Positions 1 through 12,800 of a stretch of 64,000 bases of DNA are shown piece after piece. Source of the stretch: Xestospongia muta (taxonomy: Eukaryota; Porifera; Demospongiae; Haplosclerida; Petrosiidae); contig OY848921.1 of NCBI GenBank assembly GCA_963693285.1, positions 6,709,229 through 6,773,228 on the forward strand, read 5' to 3'. Each line of letters opens with the position of its first letter. Within the stretch, counting starts at the first letter, position 1. The translations under genes and the position numbers were made by a program. A model generated the notes under the pieces. It was not told the origin of the DNA and made no database searches. It saw only the letters and a list, made by a program, of their open reading frames with translations.

Positions 1-72
1 TAGCTAACATAAACATCCATGGTAAATAAACAATAGTTTTTCAATTTTATAATTATTGTGTCCTGTGTTTAG

Positions 73-1501
73 GCCCACCTTTATCTCAACAAGAGAAAAT
101 AATTCAGTCAATGATGAAGCAAAGACTAATAGAAGGAGACTCATGGTATATACACTAATTGTTAAATACACTACTTTAGTCATTCTACTGTAGGTGTCTT
201 GTCAGTACCCTGTGGTTTGAAAAATGGAAAGCATATGTCAAGAGTGCTACTGGAACTGGAGTTGTTACTGATAGTCCTGGTCCAGTTACTAACTTCATGT
301 TGTTGGAACGTAAAAATCATCAACGCAGTCTTAAGGAGAATCTGAATAGAGGTACACATTACATACTGGTTCCTGAGATAGCCTGGGATCTGTTGATACA
401 GTGGTATGGATTAAGTGAGAAGTCCACCTACATTGCAAGGTTAGGTTTGTTTGTGTCTTGTGAAATATACTTACGATGTTTATATTACTAAGATTGACTA
501 CGTTGATATAATGTTATATAATCAATACTTGTATGAATGCTTAGTTATTTCAAGTGTTCACATGCTAACATATTAAATGACATTTTACTATAATTATTAA
601 ATGATCCTTATCATCTGCTATAGGAAAGTTGTAAAAATTCAAAGACATGCTATCACAGAATTTATAGTGGAGGTGTATCCATTACATATCCATGTAACAC
701 TAAGTTCTAGCAAAACATTAAGACCATATACAATTCAACGAAGTGATAATGTTGGTAAGTTATTTAACATATCTCTCCTACTAGTCTATAAGACTATATT
801 ATATGTAGTTTATGTGATGGAGAAACTCCGTACGAAGTACAATGTAGGAGATAGCATTGAGACCAGACTATGGTTATGTCATGAGAGTAATAAGACTATA
901 CTAAAACCCACAGACACTATGGGATGTAATCAATCACATTATTCAGTAGAACCTAATGATGTAAGTACATTGTTCAATAATTGATAATACACTTTTACAT
1001 TAAATATAGACACTGTTACTTGAGACTAAGATTGGTGCTTGGTCAATACAGGAGTCAACTAGTAATGGACAAATATTCAATAAACCAAAAGAAGGTATAT
1101 TAAAAAATATTAACTGAAATTAGTTAACAAGTAATTGGTGTGTGACCTCCCATTTATAAAAATTGTATAATCTAAACCTTTAATCACAATGCCTTATATA
1201 GTATGTCAATAGCTACAACGACATAAAGTGGACATAGCTGAAATAATAATATAGGATACTGAGAGATCTAATGTAAATCCTGAATATAATAGTTCAGTCA
1301 TATAATGGTATAAATATTAGAGAATGTTTTTTAATATTATGTGCTGTTTATTTCTTTTTTCCAGCTAAATTATCATGTGTTGTACCTTCTGATGGTCAAC
1401 ATCTATTACTAAAATCAAATCCCTCCTATATGTATAAACATTTATTACCAGTGATACCATCCTTTGAAGAATCTGCTGACTATGAGACAATGCCATCTTA
1501 A
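73..1501 (+). CDS. DUSP + ubiquitin-like protein related to USP4/11/15, 5' partial, no catalytic domain
   Basis: Exons read at 73-145, 194-439, 624-754, 809-960, 1010-1094 and 1365-1501 (TAA), all with AG/GT borders and matching phases; the gene begins left of the window. Exons 1-2 give a DUSP domain: GDSWCLVSTLWFEKWKAYV, then PGPVTNF and HYILVPEIAWDLLIQWYG, the pattern of USP4/11/15 N-termini. Exons 3-5 give the following ubiquitin-like fold (VEVYPLHIHVTL, MEKLRTKYNVGDSIETRLW, LLLETKIGAW). In USP family members a cysteine-protease domain (NLGNTCFMN-like Cys box) follows. Here the frame closes after a short tail ending DYETMPS, and the next gene lies antisense. The product would therefore be a substrate- or partner-binding module without deubiquitinase activity, or a truncated paralogue. 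Exon calls are firm; the functional status is uncertain. Confidence 0.8.
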
Positions 1502-1931
1502 TTTATAACAAGATACACTTACAATATACAATTTATGTCTAAGTTTGTATGGACTCCTGTTATACTAACAATGTGTAATTTATCAGTTTATGTTGAGGTA
1601 ATTGTTAATGAGTATAATGATGTTTTATTAATTAATCATTATATAAATTTCATTTTTATATCATGCAAAGTCACCTAATTATTGTATTTTGAACTTTACT
1701 TTATAATGTCTCCTAATATTATACCACTAAATAATGCTTGTCACATGATAGTCATGTGTTGCTTTGTCATCATTTTTTCGTTACATATTTGGCTGATCTA
1801 GTATCACTCACTAGCTCTCATTATCCAAAATATACCTTTTAAAATGATTTGTTCTTTGGACTTTATGCATTGAAACTATAATTGTTACAATGAAAATATT
1901 TAAGATGAAGTGATGTATTTATCAAAGAGTG
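1502..1931. other. intergenic, convergent 3' ends
   Basis: AT-rich gap between the stop of the DUSP-UBL gene (+) and the stop of SPT4 (-). I see no further coding frame or RNA gene in it. Confidence 0.5.
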
Positions 1932-3379
1932 TTAGGCTCTGTCTGATGTATCTCTAGATTGATAGACCACACCTCTTTCTCTTAACTCATCTAGCACATC
2001 TTCAGGAAGTTCTCCCGATACTGATATTGCATAACATCCCTTAGTAAATTTATCTAAAGATAAAGAAATTGATGACATTATAAATACTTAGTTATTAAAT
2101 CAATTACATTAGAAGAGGTAATCATATAGACAAATACTTAAATTTAAGATCAGCAAATGAACCATGTTGAGCCACACCCACAAAAGCAATATACAATTAT
2201 CAAGAAATGTCAAATGCATTTCTAAATTGTCTCAACAATAAAACAGACTATATCAAATATATATATAATATTATTATTTCCTAAGAAATAGTTTTGTAGA
2301 CTCTACATCTATGTAGAAGTAATTTTTAATTTTGAGTTTGCTATGAGCCTAAATGAGAGAATATTATCCAATCCCTACATAGGGTAGTGCTACCATCTAC
2401 CTAATGACATATACCACTGGTTACTTATGTAGTAAATACTAATAATACTTACCTATTCTCTGCCATTTAGCTACCCAGCTATCTTCATTACCCATCATAG
2501 CTATCATCCTAACAAGAGATACAATAACACAATAGAACTAACCCTCTATTTCTCTCCTTATCCTTCAAACACACATATACATACTACTAACAAACTATTT
2601 TAAAGAGATCATCCTAATGTCCTGTATTTATTTGTTTTCCTTTAGTGTTGTTATTTATATCATGTAACCATCCTTAAATTTTCATTAATTTCTTGTGATA
2701 AATGGTATGAAGAGATTAATATTTTCTGTAAAATATTTAAACTCTCCATAGATTTGTGGTGGCAAAGGACTTATAATGGCATTTTCATTGACAATGAGGG
2801 TTTTTACCAACAAAGTAGATAAGACACAATGTACACTGTTGTGAATGAATTTATTAGTGCAGTCTAAGGAATCTGAAACAAGATGGAAATGTGTATGAAA
2901 TTAATTTCAAAAATTATTCTGTGATTTTAAACATCTTATGATTTCTAAGCTCTGTGTACAGATATAAACAGTATTTGTTAGTGATTTTTGACTAACATTT
3001 CTCATTTAATATTGAAAGTGTACAAGATGTCAGCTTCAATTATTACATCAGACTCCTAGGTGCATGATGTCTCTGATATAACGTATCACATGTAGGTATT
3101 TATATGTTATATCTGATAGACTTACCCATCAAAATTTGAACTAGTACAATCATTGACTTTTCCTCTGTTTCCTTTGAGATGAAGATATCTCTCACAATTA
3201 TCACATCCAGTATAGAGAAACTGATCAAATGACTATATTAATGATAGATATTATTACCACTAACATTGTAGAGTAGACTTCTACTTTATGATACATCACT
3301 ACAAACTTACCTTTACCATAGAACATAGCTTACAAGCTCGTAGTCCTCGAAGATCCTTAGGAATAGATTCTAAAGACAT
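1932..3379 (-). CDS. SPT4: transcription elongation factor SPT4
   Basis: Four exons on the minus strand: 3379-3311, 3232-3126, 2508-2453 and 2053-1932 (stop 1934-1932). Phases match at all three introns, giving a 116-residue protein; human SUPT4H1 is 117. The N-terminus [19 protein letters not shown] carries the first CxxC of the zinc finger, and CDNCERYL in exon 2 carries the second. [25 protein letters not shown] and the C-terminal [20 protein letters not shown] follow the family closely. SPT4 pairs with the NGN domain of SPT5 to form DSIF, which controls RNA polymerase II pausing and processivity in the nucleus. Exon 1 is duplicated at 32062-32130. The copy boundary (about 3239) lies only a few bases from the exon-2 acceptor, so this copy is the intact one. 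Confidence 0.93.
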
Positions 3380-4241
3380 TGTGGAAATTTTTAACCCGTT
3401 GAGTTTGTACCCGCCTTGAACCACGCCTACAAGATTACAGACCCGATTGCGCTGTGAAACACAAAGAAGGGCGAGAACTTGCACCACTGTAAATTTAGTC
3501 AAAGAAAGGAGGTAAGCTGAACAGTACCTTATCTGATTATTAATATAACTTACACTATCTGAAACTTTAACTAAATGACTAAGTCTGTGCAATTTACAAG
3601 TCTGTACAATTTCTAATTGTCTGACTCTATGATGAGACTATGACACTGGTTATAGTCACCTGACTATGACAATTATTGACCTAGTTTTGGGTGTCTCTAA
3701 GCTTGGTAAAATTCCATCAGGTCAACGAAGTATTAAGTTAAGTAGAGAATGTATTTTATTTTTGCCCTAATTAATGTTTCAATAATTGTAAATAACATAC
3801 AATTTAGTAAAGTTATGTTGATTCATCAACTTCAATGATCATGACACAATAGATATCAGACAACCTGACACAGGATTAGAATATTGTAACAACACCTACA
3901 TGTTGTAGTCATAAAGTAATGAAACTATTCCACTATCCAGCAATAGAATAATGGTTGATTGTACAAGAAATTATATTTATCCCAATTTAGCATTTTCTAA
4001 CTGAAATACTTCTTAGCCGGCACTATATAGCCATTATTAACTTTCCAGTCTTTAATATTACATAATTTATAGTATTAAAATTAATCTTAAGAACCTTTTA
4101 TAATTATTATCTTGTTCATCATCAACAAATAAAATTTACCTTTTATATGTTGGATCATCAAAACAATCAAGTTTGGATATAAATATATTATTAATAATAT
4201 ATTATAGCTTAGTGCTACAACTGATTAAGCAATTTAACCAG

Positions 4242-4932
4242 TTAACAGTGGCGGTACGGTGGTGTTAATGATATTCATAGCTTAACTTTTTTACTATATA
4301 GTTTCTATATCTTTTCTTGTTTTAATACCATCCTTTGACTACTACATTATACCAATGGTCTTTAACTTCGATAAAAAATGTAAAACAATTGCAAGTATCA
4401 ATCAAGAGTTACTGGAGTAACAGTATACAGAACAAAGGTACATTTTTCTAAAAACTTCTTATAGCTAGACATTAGAAACTTACCTTGCTATTACAGTTAT
4501 ATGAGATCTATAATCCTATGAAAGCTTTTTTTAAAATTACTGCTATACTTTCTAAGATACACTAATCAGAGTCAAATCTTTGAGAGCCTTCGGGAAACCG
4601 AATGCCATTTTTTAAAATTGGCTTCATAGGATTACTCATGCACATGTTGGGTAAAGTTGTTCAAGATTTCTTACCTGTACATAGTATTAGAGCTGAAATA
4701 AATGTACCTTAGTACAACAGTTTGTACTTGCTCATTAACTTTAGCTACGAAACCACTGGAGTGTGAAAAGTATTCATTATCTTGGAACCACACACATTCT
4801 TTATCCTTTCTTTAGGCATACTTAGAATGCAAACCAACCACAAATATGTGTTAATGAGTGTGTTAGGAATATCATGAATATAATTATAATAAAATTATTT
4901 GGCTTCTGACTTCCACCATACCGCCACCTTAA
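4242..4932. mobile_element. 683-bp TTAA-flanked non-autonomous DNA transposon (piggyBac-like MITE)
   Basis: The element occupies 4246-4928 and is bounded on both sides by TTAA (4242-4245 and 4929-4932). Its ends form a terminal inverted repeat, GTGGCGGTACGGTGG on the left and the complement of CCACCATACCGCCAC on the right, 15 bp with one mismatch. The duplicate locus near 32985 has the uninterrupted empty site (cagttaatatgtct) with a single TTAA, so insertion and target-site duplication are directly visible. TTAA target preference is typical of piggyBac-type transposases. No transposase frame is present, so it would be mobilised in trans. Confidence 0.85.
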
Positions 4933-5039
4933 TATGTCTGAGTATCACAGATAGGTATCATAGCTGTAATGAGTTAAATTTTGTTAAGAACATGCCACAA
5001 CATTAGAGTAACACTGACGTCTTTTTCTCATTATAAATA

Positions 5040-5315
5040 AACTATATGGAGTAGAAGCACTGAAAGCACCTCAGTAATACATCAAGACAGCAAAACAGAT
5101 CAGTTGTCTTTGTCAACACTTAGCCCTCAACCAGAGATGCAAGTGCTACCATATGCTCCCATGATATCTCCATCAGAAGCCTCTGGTCCCCTCCACTGAA
5201 AGATACAAAATTGAAAGACATCAAACTCTGCACACGTATGAGCCCACCCACACAACGTGTACAGGAATGCAGGATGTTTTGAACTTTGTACCTTAGCGCG
5301 TAGTATAAATAGATG
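5040..5315. other. island with overlapping open frames, unassigned
   Basis: A less AT-rich stretch, strongly conserved in the duplicate at 33080-33330. The minus strand is open at 5120-5431. The plus strand shows frames such as LSLSTLSPQPEMQVLPYAP and, in the frame that is fully open in copy B, two stops. No recognised family, no clear start or splice sites. It may be an old transposon fragment or promoter-proximal DNA. Confidence 0.3.
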
Positions 5316-6463
5316 CTTTTTACTTTTACTTTTTCATTATTTAAGCTACTGATGATGATAGTTGCTCTGACTATTGAAACGTTTGGCATTAATATATATT
5401 TTTGTTTGGTGAAATAAAAATGAACATTCAAAACACTAATCTACCCAAACACCCAGGTCTTTTTATCAGAGTATATAATGATTACATCAGATAAAGTGGT
5501 TCATAGATAGCTACAATACATATCATAGCTATGATGAGTTAAATTATCATAAGAACATACCACAACTATAATATGTGTACTCTCCTCATATATAGATCAG
5601 AATATATGATGTTTATATCAGATAAAGTGGTATATATTCATAGTATAATAATATAACGAAATTTATTTAAGGTTACAGTTTATATATGTAAAATGTATAA
5701 ACTTTATGACTAGAGCACTGTATGCCTGACTGTAACAGGTTTGACATTCATACAGACATCATGTCAGGTTTATATCTCTGTCATCATTTGATGTTACAAG
5801 ACCTGCAACTATATTGATTTACTAGTGCTAGGCCAGCATATTGTATTTGATTCTATTATTGTTTTGTTTAATACATAATTGTATACTGAAAACTTTACTT
5901 TGATCTTTCTACAATAATAATTATTAACCACCAGTAACTAAGCTATGATATAAAACATAGTTATGACACAACTCTAATATAATAAGAGAAATTAATGACA
6001 GTTGAAACAAGACAGTTGGCTGTGCTATTCCTTGTTACTAGTTAATTACAAATAGAACTATTTCATTTATACTTCAACTGATATTGGGAAATGTCATATA
6101 ATATTATTATAAACTTCATTGTGCTAGCTCTATTGTAGTGTATGTTATTACAATGTGTAGTTGTATATTAAAATGCTTTTAGGCCATTCACTTTTATGAG
6201 TACTTGTACATATAACAAAGACAGTTAGAACATTCTAGTTCTCTGAACTGTCCAGCTACTGTTTACATAAATGTACTTTTTGTTTAATATAAATCAATTT
6301 GACTGTATATGTTAGAGTGTCAAACTAATCAAGTTTATATATTTATATATTATTGTTTGAACATTAATATAACAAATGACCAATACGTGAAGGAGCTTCA
6401 GATGATAGTATGTGCATTATTAACATTACTGCCTAGCATTCATATATAGATACATTATATATA

Positions 6464-6522
6464 TGTGTGTGTGTGTATTTCTTTTGATACGTATGTGTGT
6501 GTGTGTGTGTATGTGTGTGTGC
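6464..6522. repeat. (GT)n microsatellite
   Basis: Interrupted GT/TG runs; a shorter counterpart lies at about 34212-34230 in the duplicate. Confidence 0.85.
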
Positions 6523-6752
6523 ATTTCCTTTGTTTTATTCTATTATCATATGTGACTTATCCAAGTACATAACCTTGACTTATAGAATGATCAACATAAA
6601 TAATTACAAACATTATCAGTAAACATTATTATTTGTATTTACAAGATACACATCATCCTTTATTAGAGTTAGTATGTTCAGTATTCATTTTGTTTAAATG
6701 TTCTTTGTAATCCAGTATAGAATTATACTAACCATACATTAAATGTTGACAT

Positions 6753-6764
6753 TATAGTATAATT
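6753..6764 (+). promoter_or_regulatory. possible TATA-like element before Roco A
   Basis: TATAGTATAA lies about 60 bp before the ATG at 6815 and is kept in copy B before 34521. An AT-rich background makes such matches common, so this is weak. Confidence 0.22.
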
Positions 6765-6814
6765 TGTATCTGAATTGTTATATTATGTGTTATTACTAGC
6801 ACATATTACTGACT

Positions 6815-6844
6815 ATGGCTGAAAGAAATGAAAGACCAAGTTTG
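6815..6844 (+). other. Roco A exon 1 (start exon, phase 0)
   Basis: ATG in good context (A at -3, G at +4) followed by ten codons, then the donor GTAAGT at 6845. A TAG lies in frame five codons upstream. The copy at 34521-34550 keeps length, start and donor while six substitutions change four of ten residues. Confidence 0.7.
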
Positions 6845-9800
6845 GTAAGTCATTCTATATATGTAACTAATGGAGAATATTGCTACATCAAATAAAGAAA
6901 AACAATTAAATGTATTCAATACTATAATCTAAAAATAGTAAAGATTGTTACTATTGACTAGTTAATTTATAATATTTTCAATGGTGACCGAGATTATTAT
7001 GACACCTATCATGGTTTAAAGCCACACCTTTGATATCTACTTGGAAAAAACCTAATATAAACTTTAAATATTCAAACACTTGATAGTTATTCAATAGTAT
7101 TTTTAATAAATATATATATAGCAAGCTCACTTGTTGTGATATGTCTTTCTTTTTTTTATGTTCCTATGATGACAAACCTATACTCTCATTGTCACAACTA
7201 TTTATAGCTGGTAAGTATGTACAATGTCAATTCAGGCTATCTTATTTGCATTTTATCTTAATTGAGTAATTGTTTATATCAATTAAAGTTATTAGGTTTT
7301 AAATACAATCCTTGTTACTATGTGTCTTTCTTTGTTTTTATGTTCCTATGATGACAAACCTATACTCTCATTGTCACAACGATTTATAGGCGGTAAGTAT
7401 GTACAATGTCAATTCATGTGATCTCATTTGCATTTTATCTTAATTGAGTAGTTGTTTATATCAATTAACCTTATTAGGTTTTAATTAGAATCCTTGTTAC
7501 TATGTGTTTTTCTTTCTTTTTTACGTTCTTATGATGACAAACCTACACTCTCATTGTCACAACTATTTATAGGTGGTAAGTATGTACAATGTCAATTCAT
7601 ATGATCTCATTTGCATTTTATCTTAATTGAGTAGTTATTTATATCAATTAACGTTATTAGGTTTTAATTAGAATCCTTGTTACTATGTGTTTTTCTTTGT
7701 TTTTTATGTTCCTATGATGACAAACTTATACTCTCATTGTCACAACTATTTATAGATGGTAAGTATGTACAATGTCAATTCATGTGATCTTATTTGCATT
7801 TTATCTTAATTGAGTAGTTGTTTATCTCAATTAACCTTATTAGGTTTTAATTAGAATCCTTGTAACTATGTGTTTTTCTTTCTTTTTTACATTCTTATGA
7901 TGACAAACCTACACTCTCATTGTCACAACTATTTATAGGTGGTAAGTATGTACAATGTCAATTCATATGATCTCATTTGCATTTTATCTTAATTGAGTAG
8001 TTATTTATATCAATTAACGTTATTAGGTTTTAATTACAATCCTTGTTACTATGTGTCTTTCTTTGTTTTTTATGTTCCTATGATGACAAACCTATACTCT
8101 CATTGTCACAACTATTTATAGCGGGTAAGTATGTACAATGTCAATTCATGTGATCTTATTTGCATTTTATCTTAATTGAGTAGTTGTTTATATCAATTAA
8201 CGTTATTAGGTTTTAATTACAATCCTTGTTACTATGTGTTTTTTTCTTTTTTTATGTTTTTATGATGACAAACCTACACTCTCATTGTCACAACTATTTA
8301 TAGTTGGTAAGTATGTACAATGTCAATTCATGTGATCTTATTTGCATTTTATCTTAATTATATAGTTGTTTATATTAATTATACTTAATAGGTTTTAATT
8401 ACAATCCTTGTTACTATGTGTTTTCTTTTCTTTTTTATGTTCTTATGATGACAAACCTACACTCTCATGGTCACAACTATTTATAGGTGGTAAGTATGTA
8501 CAATGTCAATTCATGTGATCTCATTTGCATTTTATCTTAATTGTGTAGTTGTTTATATTAATTAATGTTATTAGGTTTTAATTAGAATCCTTGTTACTAT
8601 GTGTTTTTTTTCTTTTTTTATGTTTTTATGATGACAAACCTACACTCTCATTGTCATAACTATTTATAGGGGGTAAGTATGTACAATGTCAATTCATGTG
8701 ATCTTATTTGCATTTTATCTTAATTATATAGTTGTTTATATTAATTATACTTAATAGATTTTAATTACAATCCTTGTTACTACGTGTCTTTCTTTGTTTT
8801 TTATGTTCCTATGATGACAAACCTATACTCTCATTGTCACAACTATTTATAGGCGGTAAGTATGTACAATGTCAATTCATGTGATCTCATTTGCATTTTA
8901 TCTTAATTGAGTAGTTGTTTATATCAATTAACATTATTAGGTTTTAATTACAATCCTTGTTACTATATGTTATTGTTTGTTTTTTATGTTCCTATGATGA
9001 CAAACCTATACTCTCATTGTCACAACTATTTATAGATGGTTAGTATGAACAATGTCAATTCATGTGATCTCATTTGCATTTTATCTTAATTGAGTAGTTG
9101 TTTATATCAATTAACGTTATTAGGTTTTAATTAGAATCCTTGTTACTATGTGTCTTTCTTTGTTTTTATGTTCCTATGATGACAAACCTATACTCTCATT
9201 GTCACAACTATTTATAGGAGGTAAGTATGTACAATGTCAATTCATGTGATCTCATTTGCATTTTATCTTAATTGAGTAGTTGTTTAAATCAATTAACCTT
9301 ATTAGGTTTTAATTAAAATCCTTGTTACTATGTGTTTTTCTTTCTTTTTTACGTTCTTATGATGACAAACCTACACTCTCTTTGTCACAACTATTTATAG
9401 GCAGTAAGTATGTACAATGTCAATTCATATGATCTCATTTGCATTTTATCTTAATTGAGTAGTTATTTATATCAATTAACGTTATTAGGTTTTAATTAGA
9501 ATCCTTGTTACTATGTGTTTTTCTTTCTTTTTTATGTTCCTATGATGACAAACTTATACTCTCATTGTCACAACTATTTATAGATGGTAAGTATGTACAA
9601 TGTCAATTCATGTGATCTTATTTGCATTTTATCTTAATTGAGTAGTTGTATATATTAAATAAAGTTATTAGGTTTTAATTACAATCCTTGTTACTATGTG
9701 TCTTTCTTTCTTTTTTATGTTTCTCTGATGACATACCTATACTCTTATTGTCACAACTATTTATAGGATGTAAGTATGTACAATGTCAATTCATGTGATC

Positions 9801-12800
9801 TTATTTGCATTTTATCTTAATTGAGTAGTTGTATATATAAATTAAAGTTATTAGGTTTAATTACAATCCTTGTTACTATGTGTCTTTCTTTCTTTGTATG
9901 TTCCTCTGATGACAAACCTATACTCTTATTGTCACCACTATTTATAGGAGGTAAGTATGTACAATGTTAATTCATGTGATCTCATTTGCATTTTATCTTA
10001 ATTGAGTAGTTGTTTATATCAATTAACGTTATTAGGTTTTAATTACAATCATTGTTACTATGTGTTTTTCTTTCTTTTTTATGTTCCTATGATGACAAAC
10101 TTATACTCTCATTGTCACAAATATTTATAGGCAGTAAGTATGTACAATGTCAATTCATGTGATCTTATTTGCATTTTATCTTAATTGAGTAGTTGTATAT
10201 ATTAATTAAAGTAATTAGGTTTTAATTACAATCCTTGTTACTATGTGTCTTTCTTTCTTTTTTATGTTTCTCTGATGACAAACCTATACTCTCATTGTCA
10301 CAACTATTTATAGATGGTAAGTATGTACAATGTCAATTCATGTGATCTTATTTGCATTTTATCTTAATTGAGTAGTTGTATATATTAATTAAAGTTATTA
10401 GGTTTTAATTACAATCCTTGTTACTATGTGTCTTTCTTTCTTTGTATGTTCCTCTGATGACAAACCTATACTCTTATTGTCACAACTATTTATAGGCGGT
10501 AAGTATGTACAATGTTAATTCATGTGATCTCATTTGCATTTTATCTTAATTGTGTAGTTGTTTATATTAATTAAAGTTATTAGGTTTTAATTACAATCCT
10601 TGTGACTATGTGTGTTTCTTTGTTTTTTATGTTCCTATGATGACAAACCTATACTCTCATTGTCACAACTATTTATAGCGGGTAAGTATGTACATTGTCA
10701 ATTCATGTGATCTTATTTGCATTTTATCTTAATTGAGTAGTTGTATATATTAATTAAAGTTATTAGGTTTTAATTACAATCCTTGTGACTATGTGTCTTT
10801 CTTTGTTTTTTATGTTCCTATGATGACAAACCTACACTCTCATGGTCACAACTATTTATAGGCGGTAAGTATGTACAATGTCAATTCATATGATCTCATT
10901 TGCATTTTATCTTAATTGTGTAGTTGTTTATATTAATTAAAGTTATTAGGTTTTAATTACAATCCTTGTTACTATGTGTCTTTCTTTCTTTTTTATGTTT
11001 CTCTGATGACAAACCTATACTCTTATTGTCACAACTATTTATAGGATGTAAGTATGTACAATGTCAATTCATGTGATCTTATTTGCATTTTATCTTAATT
11101 GAGTAGTTGTATATATTAATTAAAGTTATTAGGTTTTAATTACAATCCTTGTGACTATGTGTCTTTCTTTGTTTTTTATGTTCCTATGATGACAAACCTA
11201 CACTCTCATGGTCACAACTATTTATAGGCGGTAAGTATGTACAATGTCAATTCATATGATCTCATTTGCATTTTATCTTAATTGTGTAGTTGTTTATATT
11301 AATTAAAGTTATTAGGTTTTAATTACAATCCTTGTGACTATGTGTCTTTCTTTGTTTTTTATGTTCCTATGATGACAAACCTATACTCTCATTGTCACAA
11401 CTATTTATAGGCGGTAAGTATGTACAATGTCAATTCATATGATCTCATTTGCATTTTATCTTAATTGTGTAGTTGTTTATATTAATTAAAGTTATTAGGT
11501 TTTAATTACAATCCTTGTGACTATGTGTCTTTCTTTGTTTTTTATGTTCCTATGATGACAAACCTATACTCTCATTGTCACAACTATTTATAGCGGGTAA
11601 GTATGTACAATGTCAATTCATGTGATCTTATTTGCATTTTATCTTAATTGAGTAGTTGTTTATATCAATTAACGTTTTAGGTTTTAATTACAATCCTTGT
11701 TACTATGTGTTTTTTTCTTTTTTTATGTTTTTATGATGACAAACCTACACTCTCATTGTCACAACTATTTATAGCGGGTAAGTATGTACAATGTCAATTC
11801 ATGTGATCTTATTTGCATTTTATTTTAATTATATAGTTGTTTATATTAATTATACTTAATAGGTTTTAATTACAAGCCTTGTTCCTATGTTTTTTTTCTT
11901 TTTTATGTTCTTATGATGACAAACCTACACTCTCATGGTCACAACTATTTATAGTTGGTAAGTATGTACAATGTCAATTCATGTGATCTTACTTGCATTT
12001 TATCTTAATTGAATAGTTGTTTATATTAACTAAAGCTATTAGGTTTTAATTACAATCCTTGTTACTATGTTTTTTTGTTTGTTTTTATGTTCCTCTGATG
12101 ACAAACCTATACTCTCATTGTCACAACTATTTATAGGGGGTAAGTATGTACAATGTCAATTCATGTGATCTCATTTGTATTTTATTTTAATTGTGTAGTT
12201 GTTTGTATTAATTAAAGTTATTAGGTTTTAATTACAATCCTTGTTACTATGTGTCTTTCTTTGTTTTTTATGTTCCTATGATGACAAACCTATACTCTCA
12301 TTGTCACAACTATTTATAGCGGGTAAGTATGTACAATGTCAATTCATGTGATCTTATTTGCATTTTATCTTAATTGAGTAGTTGTTTATATCAATTAACG
12401 TTATTAGGTTTTAATTACAATCCTTGTTACTATGTGTTTTTTTCTTTTTTTATGTTTTTATGATGACAAACCTACACTCTCATTGTCACAACTATTTATA
12501 GTTGGTAAGTATGTACAATGTCAATTCATGTGATCTTATTTGCATTTTATCTTAATTATATAGTTGTTTATATTAATTATACTTAATAGGTTTTAATTAC
12601 AATCCTTGTTACTATGTGTTTTCTTTTCTTTTTTATGTTCTTATGATGACAAACCTACACTCTCATGGTCACAACTATTTATAGGTGGTAAGTATGTACA
12701 ATGTCAATTCATGTGATCTCATTTGCATTTTATCTTAATTGTGTAGTTATTTATATTAATTAATGTTATTAGGTTTTAATTAGAATCCTTGTTACTATGT

